From: Blastococcus sp. MG754426
GTDB lineage: Bacteria > Actinomycetota > Actinomycetes > Mycobacteriales > Geodermatophilaceae
Direction: 5' to 3'
DNA length: 49,976 nucleotides
Assembly: GCF_021699055.1 (NCBI RefSeq)
Contig: NZ_SSXC01000028.1
Coordinates: 1 to 49,976, forward strand
Position numbers and translations under genes: made by a program. Under the pieces are notes generated by a model. It worked only from the letters and a program-made list of their open reading frames with translations. It made no database searches and was not told the DNA's origin. Positions 44,158-49,976 of this stretch are shown piece after piece; within the stretch, counting starts at the first letter, position 1, and each line of letters begins with the position of its first letter.

Positions 44158-45369
44158 GTGCCTGCCGCCCTGGACCCGCGAACCGGTCTGCCCGTGGTCG
44201 CCGTGGTGGGGGGTGGGCAGCTGGCCCGCATGATGCAGCAGGCCGCGATCGCCCTGGGGCAGTCGCTGCGGGTGCTGTCCGCGGGGCCGGAGGAGTCCGC
44301 AGCCCTCGTCAGCGCCGACGTCCGGATCGGCGACCACCGCGACCTGGGTGACCTGCGAGCCCTGGCCGAGGGCGCCACGGTCGTCACCTTCGACCACGAG
44401 CACGTGCCCACCGAGCACCTGCGCACCCTCGTCGCGGAGGGCACCCGGGTGGCACCCGGCCCGGAGGCGCTGGTCCACGCGCAGGACAAGCTGGTGCTGC
44501 GCCGCGCGCTCAGGGAGGCGGGGGAGCCGCAGCCGGCCTGGGTGGAGGCGCACACCGTCCACGACGTCACCGCCTTCGCCGACGAGGTCGGCTGGCCGGT
44601 CGTGCTCAAGACCCCGCGCGGCGGCTACGACGGCAAGGGTGTCTTCGTGGTGCACGGGCCGGATGCGGTCGCCGAGCTGCTCGAGCGGCACGGCACCCTC
44701 CTGGCGGAGGAGCGCGTGCGCATGGTGCGCGAGCTGTCGGCGCAGGTGGCCCGGTCGCCGTTCGGCCAGGTCGCGGTGTGGCCGGTGGTCGAGACCGTGC
44801 AGCGCGACGGGGTCTGCGCCGAGGTGTACGCCCCCGCCCCGGGTCTCTCCGACGAGCTGGCGACCGCGGCGCAGGAGCTGGCGGTGCGCATCGCCGACCG
44901 CCTCGGCGTCGTGGGCATGCTCGCCGTGGAGCTGTTCCAGACCGCCGACGGGGTGCTGGTCAACGAGCTGGCCATGCGCCCGCACAACTCCGGGCACTGG
45001 ACCATCGAGGGCGCGCGCACCGGCCAGTTCGAGCAGCACCTGCGCGCCGTCCTGGACTACCCGCTGGGTTCCACGGAGATGGTCGCCCCGGCGGTCGTGA
45101 TGGCCAACGTGCTCGGCGGCGCCGCTGCGCGGGAGGACTGGTCCGGGCCGGCGCTCGACGAGCGGATCCACCACCTCATGGCGCACTGGCCCGACGTGAA
45201 GCTGCACTGGTACGGCAAGACCCAGCGCCCGGGCCGCAAGCTCGGCCACGTCACCGCGCTCGGCGCCGACCTCGCCGAGGCGCGGGCGCGGGCGGTCGCC
45301 GCGGCCCGCTACCTGGCCGACGGCGTCGTCGACCCGGCCTTCGCCTTCCCGCACGACCCCGAGCACTGA
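44158..45369 (+). CDS. purK: 5-(carboxyamino)imidazole ribonucleotide synthase
   Basis: 403 aa. It is an ATP-grasp enzyme that carboxylates AIR on the amino group with bicarbonate. [31 protein letters not shown] and [15 protein letters not shown](GA) are PurK signatures. The partner PurE lies 10 bp downstream. Leaderless GTG start. Confidence 0.96.
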   Translation: MPAALDPRTGLPVVAVVGGGQLARMMQQAAIALGQSLRVLSAGPEESAALVSADVRIGDHRDLGDLRALAEGATVVTFDHEHVPTEHLRTLVAEGTRVAPGPEALVHAQDKLVLRRALREAGEPQPAWVEAHTVHDVTAFADEVGWPVVLKTPRGGYDGKGVFVVHGPDAVAELLERHGTLLAEERVRMVRELSAQVARSPFGQVAVWPVVETVQRDGVCAEVYAPAPGLSDELATAAQELAVRIADRLGVVGMLAVELFQTADGVLVNELAMRPHNSGHWTIEGARTGQFEQHLRAVLDYPLGSTEMVAPAVVMANVLGGAAAREDWSGPALDERIHHLMAHWPDVKLHWYGKTQRPGRKLGHVTALGADLAEARARAVAAARYLADGVVDPAFAFPHDPEH

Positions 45370-45379
45370 GGAGCAGGGC

Positions 45380-45886
45380 ATGAGCGACCCGGTCGTCGGC
45401 ATCGTCATGGGCAGCGACTCGGACTGGCCGGTGATGCAGCCGGCCGCCGAGGCCCTGGCGGAGTTCGGCGTCGCCTGGGAGGCGCACGTGCTGTCGGCGC
45501 ACCGCACCCCACGCCGGATGCTCGACTACGCCGAGGCCGCCGCCGGCCGCGGGCTGCGGGTGATCGTCGCCGGCGCCGGTGGGGCGGCCCACCTGCCGGG
45601 CATGGTCGCCGCGGCCACGCCGCTGCCGGTGATCGGCGTGCCCCGCCCCCTGGACCGGCTCGACGGCCTGGACAGCCTGCTCTCCATCGTGCAGATGCCC
45701 GCCGGCGTGCCGGTGGCGACGGTGGGGATCGGCGGTGGCCGGAACGCCGGTCTCCTGGCCGTGCGCATCCTCGCCGCGGGGGACGCGGAGCTGCGGGGCC
45801 GGGTCGAGCGGTTCCAGGCCGAGCTCGCCGAAAGCGTCGTCGCGCGGGACCTCACCCTGCAGGAGCGCCTCGCGACCGGCGGGTAG
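45380..45886 (+). CDS. purE: N5-carboxyaminoimidazole ribonucleotide mutase
   Basis: 168 aa. [40 protein letters not shown] and [15 protein letters not shown] are PurE class I hallmarks. It moves the carboxyl of PurK's product to carbon. ATG 10 bp after purK with a GAGGAG ribosome site. Confidence 0.96.
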   Translation: MSDPVVGIVMGSDSDWPVMQPAAEALAEFGVAWEAHVLSAHRTPRRMLDYAEAAAGRGLRVIVAGAGGAAHLPGMVAAATPLPVIGVPRPLDRLDGLDSLLSIVQMPAGVPVATVGIGGGRNAGLLAVRILAAGDAELRGRVERFQAELAESVVARDLTLQERLATGG

Positions 45887-45896
45887 TCGGACGTCC

Positions 45897-45902
45897 TACG
45901 AT
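45897..45902 (+). promoter_or_regulatory. -10 box of the acyl-CoA dehydrogenase gene (leaderless)
   Basis: TACGAT is 7 nt before the GTG at 45910, only a few bases after the purE stop, so the gene can also be transcribed on its own. Confidence 0.5.
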
Positions 45903-45909
45903 CGGAGAC

Positions 45910-47064
45910 GTGGGTACGAACAGCGGGCTGTACGCGTTGACCGAGGAGCACGAGGCCATCCGCGAGGCGGTGCGCGACATCGCCGAGCGGGAGATCGCCC
46001 CGTACGCCGCCGAGGTGGACGCCGAGTCCCGCTACCCGATCGAGGCGCAGAAGGCGCTCACCGCCGCGGGCTTCCACGCGACCCACATCCCCGAGGAGTA
46101 CGGGGGCGAGGGCGCGGACGCGATCGCGACCTGCATCGTCATCGAGGAGGTCGCCCGGGTCGACGTCAGCGCCTCGCTGATCCCCGCGGTGAACAAGCTG
46201 GGCTCGATGCCGGTGATCCTCTCCGCCGACGAGGCCCTCAAGCAGCAGGTGCTGGGGCCCATCGCCGCCGGCGAGGCGATGATCAGCTACGGCCTCTCCG
46301 AGCGCGAGGCGGGCTCCGACGCCGCCGCCATGAAGACCCGCGCCCGGCTCGAGGGCGACACCTGGGTGCTCAACGGGACCAAGGCCTGGATCACCAACTC
46401 CGGCGTCTCCGAGTGGTACACCGTCATGGCCGTGACCGACCCGGAGAAGGGGCCCAACGGCATCTCCGCGTTCGCGGTGCACCGCGACGACGCGGGCTTC
46501 GCGGTGGGGCCCAAGGAGCGGAAGATGGGCATCAAGGGCTCGCCCACCTGCGAGCTCTACTTCACCGACTGCACCATCCCCGCCGACCGGATCATCGGCG
46601 CGCCGGGCACCGGCTTCAAGACCGCGCTCCGCACGCTGGACTTCACCCGGCCGACCATCGGCGCGCAGGCGGTCGGGGTCGCGCAGGGGGCGCTGGACGC
46701 CTCGGTGGCCTACGTGAAGGAGCGCAAGCAGTTCGGCAAGGCCGTCGGTGAGTTCCAGGGCGTGCAGTTCATGCTCGCCGACATGGAGATGAAGATCCAG
46801 GCGGCCCGCCACCTGGTCTACGTCGCCGCCGCCGCGGGGGAGCAGGGCCGGCCCGACGTCACCCGGGTCTCGGCCGCGGCCAAGGCGTTCGCCTCCGACA
46901 CCGCGATGCAGGTGACCACCGACGCCGTCCAGCTGTTCGGCGGGGCCGGCTACACCCAGGACTTCCCGGTCGAGCGGATGATGCGCGACGCGAAGATCAC
47001 CCAGATCTACGAGGGCACCAACCAGGTGCAGCGCATGGTGATCGCGCGGAGTCTCCTCAGGTAG
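45910..47064 (+). CDS. Acyl-CoA dehydrogenase
   Basis: 384 aa. It is an FAD-dependent short/medium-chain type: GLSEREAGSDAA and KAWITNSGVSEWYTVMAV bind FAD and substrate, RKQFGKAVGEFQ is the family helix motif, and IYEGTNQVQR contains the catalytic Glu368. It corresponds in place to fadE25 in mycobacteria. It could feed the propionyl-CoA/methylmalonyl-CoA route from branched or odd chains. Leaderless GTG start after purE. Confidence 0.94.
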   Translation: MGTNSGLYALTEEHEAIREAVRDIAEREIAPYAAEVDAESRYPIEAQKALTAAGFHATHIPEEYGGEGADAIATCIVIEEVARVDVSASLIPAVNKLGSMPVILSADEALKQQVLGPIAAGEAMISYGLSEREAGSDAAAMKTRARLEGDTWVLNGTKAWITNSGVSEWYTVMAVTDPEKGPNGISAFAVHRDDAGFAVGPKERKMGIKGSPTCELYFTDCTIPADRIIGAPGTGFKTALRTLDFTRPTIGAQAVGVAQGALDASVAYVKERKQFGKAVGEFQGVQFMLADMEMKIQAARHLVYVAAAAGEQGRPDVTRVSAAAKAFASDTAMQVTTDAVQLFGGAGYTQDFPVERMMRDAKITQIYEGTNQVQRMVIARSLLR

Positions 47065-47071
47065 GGCGCCG

Positions 47072-47109
47072 GCCCGGGCCTCCTGGTCGGTCCGGCACCG
47101 TGCCCGGGC
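47072..47109. terminator. GC-rich inverted repeat between convergent genes
   Basis: GCCCGGGC at 47072-47079 recurs at 47102-47109. Being self-complementary, the copies can pair over a 22-nt loop between the stops of the acyl-CoA dehydrogenase and MFS genes. Confidence 0.35.
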
Positions 47110-47118
47110 GGGCCCGGT

Positions 47119-48441
47119 TCAGCGTCCGTCGGCGCCCGGGTCCCCGTCGGACGTCGTCCGCGCCGGCCGCCGGTGGGTCTCGTACATGCGCACGGTGACG
47201 GCGAGGGCGGAGCCGGCACTGACGGCCGCGGCGGCCCAGACAGCGGCGTGCAGACCCAGGAGGTCGGCCACGATCCCGCCGAGGACGGCGCCGACGGCAT
47301 AGCCGAGGTCGCGCCAGACCCGGTAGACGCCCACGGCCCGTCCGCGCCAAGCGGGGTGTGCCACGTCGCCGATGACCGCGAGCAGGGTGGGGTAGACCAT
47401 CGCGGTGCCGGCTCCGAGCAGCGCGGTGCCGGTGGCCCACCCGGCGAAACCGTCGGATGCGGCGATGACCGCGAGGGCGACGGACTGGATGGCCATGCCG
47501 GCGGTGACGAGGTGCTTGCGCCCGATCCGGTCGGACAGGGCGCCGGTGATCAGCTGCCCGGCTCCCCACACGCCGGGGTACAGCGCGAACAGCAGGCCGA
47601 TCTGCCCCACGGGCAGGTCGGCGGTGGCGAACAGCAGCGGGAACAGGCCCCAGGAGAGGCCGAAGTTGAGGTTGTTGACCAGCCCGGCCTGGCTGGCCGA
47701 GGACAGCGCGGGCTCCTTGAGGCTGGTCTGGGCCCAGATCTGGCGGTCGGTGAGGCCGGCGTGCAGGTGGTCGTGGCGGCCGTCGGCGCGGGGGACGTGC
47801 GTCCCCGCCTCGAGGTGGGCGTGGCCGCGGGTCTCCCGCACGAACGCGCCGGACAGCAGCAGGGCCAGGGCGATGTAGAAGAGCCCGAGCAGGAAGGGCG
47901 CCGGGCGCAGGCCGTACTCCCCGGCCAGGTAGCCGGCGAGCAGGGAGGTGACCGCGACCGCGCCGTAGCCGGCCGCCTCGTTGAGACCCATCGCCAACCC
48001 GCGCTGCCTGGGACCGACCAGGTCGATCTTCATGACCACGGTGGTGGACCAGGTGAGTCCCTGGTTGATGCCGAGCAGCACGTTCGCCGCCACGACCCAG
48101 CCCCAGTTCGGGGCGGCGATCAGCATCAGCGGCACGGGGACCGCGAACAGCCAGCCGACCAGCAGCACAGGCTTGCGCCCGTAGCGGTCCGACAGCGTGC
48201 CGGCGAACCAGTTGGCCGCCGCCTTCGTGATCCCGAACGCGGCCACGTAGGTGAAGACGAAGGTGTAGCCGGTCAGCCCGAACTGGCTCTCGGCGAGCAG
48301 CGGCAGAACCGTCTGCTGCTGGCCGACCATGCCACCCACCAGGGCGTTGACCGCGACGAGCAGGGCGAACTGGGCGGCGTTCTGCCGCAGGCCCAGTTCG
48401 ACCCGGCCGGCGCGGCTCACGTGCGGCTCAGCGTTCGGCAC
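47119..48441 (-). CDS. MFS transporter with His-rich central loop
   Basis: 440 aa, about 12 transmembrane helices. The MFS motif SDRYGRKPVLL follows helix 2, and SDRIGRKHLV repeats it in the second half. The central loop (about 205-232, GHAHLEAGTHVPRADGRHDHLH) has six His, suggesting metal binding. It is downstream of thioredoxin (6-bp gap), so both follow the CsoR/CstR-type operator. The substrate is unknown. Confidence 0.85.
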   Translation of the reverse strand: MPNAEPHVSRAGRVELGLRQNAAQFALLVAVNALVGGMVGQQQTVLPLLAESQFGLTGYTFVFTYVAAFGITKAAANWFAGTLSDRYGRKPVLLVGWLFAVPVPLMLIAAPNWGWVVAANVLLGINQGLTWSTTVVMKIDLVGPRQRGLAMGLNEAAGYGAVAVTSLLAGYLAGEYGLRPAPFLLGLFYIALALLLSGAFVRETRGHAHLEAGTHVPRADGRHDHLHAGLTDRQIWAQTSLKEPALSSASQAGLVNNLNFGLSWGLFPLLFATADLPVGQIGLLFALYPGVWGAGQLITGALSDRIGRKHLVTAGMAIQSVALAVIAASDGFAGWATGTALLGAGTAMVYPTLLAVIGDVAHPAWRGRAVGVYRVWRDLGYAVGAVLGGIVADLLGLHAAVWAAAAVSAGSALAVTVRMYETHRRPARTTSDGDPGADGR

Positions 48442-48447
48442 GGCCGA

Positions 48448-48816
48448 TCAGGCGGTGCGGCGCTGGTCGGCGAGGTCGGCGCGCACCCGGTCCATGTCCA
48501 GCCCGCGCACCGCGGCGACGAGCCCCTCCAGCGCCTCGGCGGGCAGGGCGCCGGGTTCCGCGAACACGAGGACGCCGTCGCGGAAGGCCATGAGGGTCGG
48601 GATCGACCGGATCCCGGCAGCGGCGGCCAGCTCCTGCTCGGCCTCGGTGTCGACCTTGCCGAAGACGATGTCCGGGTGCCGCTGCGCCGCGGCTTCGAAG
48701 ACCGGTGCGAAGGCCCGGCAGGGACCGCACCAGGCGGCCCAGAAGTCGACCAGCACGATGCCGTCGCGGTCGACGGTGTCCTGGAAGGTCGAGGCGGTGA
48801 GGGCGGTCGAGCTCAT
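48448..48816 (-). CDS. Thioredoxin
   Basis: 122 aa. The active site is WCGPC with C30 and C33; [13 protein letters not shown] holds the cis-Pro. The ATG has AAAGGA upstream. It is the first gene after the ATACCC-N4-GGGTAT operator and precedes the MFS transporter, in a group with rhodanese and TauE/SafE, which fits reduction of protein or low-molecular-weight persulfides. Confidence 0.93.
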   Translation of the reverse strand: MSSTALTASTFQDTVDRDGIVLVDFWAAWCGPCRAFAPVFEAAAQRHPDIVFGKVDTEAEQELAAAAGIRSIPTLMAFRDGVLVFAEPGALPAEALEGLVAAVRGLDMDRVRADLADQRRTA

Positions 48817-48838
48817 GATGTGGTCCTTTCGGCGTCGG

Positions 48839-48854
48839 ATACCCGCGGGGGTAT
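48839..48854. promoter_or_regulatory. CsoR/CstR-type operator (ATACCC-GCGG-GGGTAT)
   Basis: A perfect 6-bp inverted repeat with a 4-bp spacer lies 22 bp upstream of the thioredoxin start. It has the form of operators bound by the copper sensor CsoR and persulfide sensor CstR (known for Bacillus copZA and Staphylococcus cst). No csoR gene is inside this window. Confidence 0.7.
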
Positions 48855-48887
48855 GAACCGGCCAGGGTCGCGCCGTGTTCCCGCCGG

Positions 48888-49679
48888 TCAGCCGAAGAGC
48901 GAGATCAGGCTCGAGGTGGCGGTGTAGGCCGCGACGGCGAGGAGCAGGACGGCGAAGACGCGGGTGAGCGTCGTCCCGGACACCCGGCTGGCGACCCGCG
49001 CACCGCCGAGCGAGCCCGCGACGGCGGCCAGCGTGAACGGGACGATCACCGCCCAGTCGAACTGCGCTGTCCCGGCCCGGGCCAGCAGGGCGCCACCGGA
49101 GTTGATCGAGATGACGACCAGCGACGTGCCGACCGCGCGCGGCATGGACATGCCCAGGGCGAGGGTGAGCGCCGGGACGATCACGAAGCCGCCGCCGACG
49201 CCGAAGAGGCCGGTCATGAAGCCGACGAGCAGGCCGGCGCCGGCGATCCGTCCGATCCACCCGGCTGTCCGGCGTCGTGCGGGCTGTGGTGCGTCACCCT
49301 CTTCTCGCGGGAGCGTCTCGTCTCCGCTGCTGGCGAGCATGCCCACGGCGGCGACGACGATCACCGTGGCGAAGCCGAGCAGGAGGACATCGGGGTCCAC
49401 CAGCCGGTTGACCACGGTCCCGGCGAAGCCGGCCGCGATGCCGGTGATCCCGAAGGCGACGCCCACGCCCCAGCGCACCCGGCCGCTGCGGGCGTGCCCG
49501 AGCGCGGCGATGGCCGAGGTGATGCCGACGATGAACAGGCTGCTGGTCGTGGCCGCGCGCGCGTCCTGGCCGATGACGTAGACCAGGGCCGGGACGGTGA
49601 GGACGGATCCGCCACCCCCCAGGGCGCCCAGGCTGAGACCGATGAGCAGGCCGAGCCCGAGCGTGGCGGCGACGATCAC
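48888..49679 (-). CDS. TauE/SafE-family sulfite exporter-like permease
   Basis: 263 aa, about eight helices in two halves. [20 protein letters not shown] in the first half and [31 protein letters not shown] in the second are the duplicated family motif. It may export sulfite or another organosulfur anion. The GTG overlaps the rhodanese stop (GTGA), so they are coupled. Confidence 0.92.
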   Translation of the reverse strand: MIVAATLGLGLLIGLSLGALGGGGSVLTVPALVYVIGQDARAATTSSLFIVGITSAIAALGHARSGRVRWGVGVAFGITGIAAGFAGTVVNRLVDPDVLLLGFATVIVVAAVGMLASSGDETLPREEGDAPQPARRRTAGWIGRIAGAGLLVGFMTGLFGVGGGFVIVPALTLALGMSMPRAVGTSLVVISINSGGALLARAGTAQFDWAVIVPFTLAAVAGSLGGARVASRVSGTTLTRVFAVLLLAVAAYTATSSLISLFG

Positions 49680-49976
49680 GCGACGGCGCCCGGTTTCCCG
49701 TCGTCGGTGACGACCGGGAGGCCTGCCTGCGCCCACGCCTGCATGCCGCCGGTCAGGTTGTGCACCCGCACGCCGGCAGCGGCCAGGGCGTCGGCGGCCT
49801 TGCCCGAGCGGTTACCCGAACGGCAGACGGCGACGACCGGCCGGTCCCGCGGCACCGCCTCCGGGGTGAGGAGACCGAGCGGCAGGTGCTCGGCCTGCGG
49901 GGCGTGGCCCGCTGCCCACTCCTGTGGCTCGCGGACGTCGAGGAGCACGGCCTCGCCCCGCTCGAGCAGTTCGGCG
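49676..49976 (-). CDS. Rhodanese-like domain protein (5' end outside window)
   Basis: At least 99 codons; the frame runs off the right edge. LLDVREPQEWAAGHAPQAEHLPL and VVAVCRSGNRSGKAA (loop CRSGNRS with the catalytic Cys) identify a single rhodanese domain that transfers sulfane sulfur. Coupled to the TauE/SafE gene and near thioredoxin and the CsoR/CstR-type site, it fits a sulfide/persulfide detoxification cluster. It could also be the end of a larger multidomain protein. Confidence 0.88.
   Translation of the reverse strand, partial: AELLERGEAVLLDVREPQEWAAGHAPQAEHLPLGLLTPEAVPRDRPVVAVCRSGNRSGKAADALAAAGVRVHNLTGGMQAWAQAGLPVVTDDGKPGAVA

Overview
The window is very GC-rich, uses many GTG starts and very short spacings between genes, and carries typical actinobacterial families: AccA3/AccD/AccE acyl-CoA carboxylase, LpdA-type quinone dehydrogenase, an LGFP-repeat secreted peptidase and DUF222-type HNH genes. 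It looks like a chromosomal segment of a high-GC actinobacterium, probably of the Geodermatophilaceae type (Blastococcus, Geodermatophilus or Modestobacter; inferred from style, not proven). From memory, the backbone order upp - phosphosugar mutase - purine nucleoside phosphorylase - M20 peptidase - GGCT-like - lpdA ... accA3 - maf - accE - accD - birA - PH-domain protein ... gtrA - purK - purE - acyl-CoA dehydrogenase follows the Mycobacterium tuberculosis region Rv3309c to Rv3274c. Lineage-specific blocks are inserted into it.

Left end (1-4.3 kb): a 4.0-kb integrative element sits inside an already decayed HNH endonuclease gene. Its two edges carry the same 7-bp core AACTCCG (200-206 and 4203-4209), and joining the host flanks restores the HNH reading frame. 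The element carries a large serine recombinase, a 486-aa protein ending in a PD-(D/E)xK nuclease domain with unusually AT-rich coding sequence, a small helix-turn-helix protein under palindromes, and a small ORF. This is the best candidate for a novel system (mobile defence-like cargo).

4.3-19.6 kb: nucleotide salvage and sugar metabolism (upp, an oxidoreductase, a DHFR-like protein, a phosphohexomutase, an epimerase, punA). Then comes a tightly overlapping block: carboxylate-amine ligase, M20 amidohydrolase, mutA, mutB, meaB (methylmalonyl-CoA to succinyl-CoA). A GGCT-like gene and lpdA follow. 19.8-24.1 kb: two tandem secreted metzincin-type peptidases, the second with an LGFP-repeat tail. 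24.2-31.9 kb: accA3, a sulfotransferase, an unassigned stretch, maf-accE-accD and birA. The carboxylase makes methylmalonyl-CoA from propionyl-CoA, BirA attaches its biotin, and the mut/meaB operon uses the product.

32-44 kb: PH-domain membrane protein, acyltransferase, sbcD-sbcC (DNA-end processing), then a nonulosonic (pseudaminic) acid block: SpsF/PseF-like cytidylyltransferase, pseB, pseC, pseI, a coiled-coil protein and a GT29 sialyltransferase-like protein, followed by GtrA. 44-47 kb: purK-purE-acyl-CoA dehydrogenase. 47-50 kb: a sulfur/metal-handling cluster (MFS transporter, thioredoxin, TauE/SafE, rhodanese) with a CsoR/CstR-type operator in front of the thioredoxin gene. Many starts lie 6-8 nt after a TANNNT box, which points to widespread leaderless transcription. 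I saw no tRNA, rRNA or CRISPR array.
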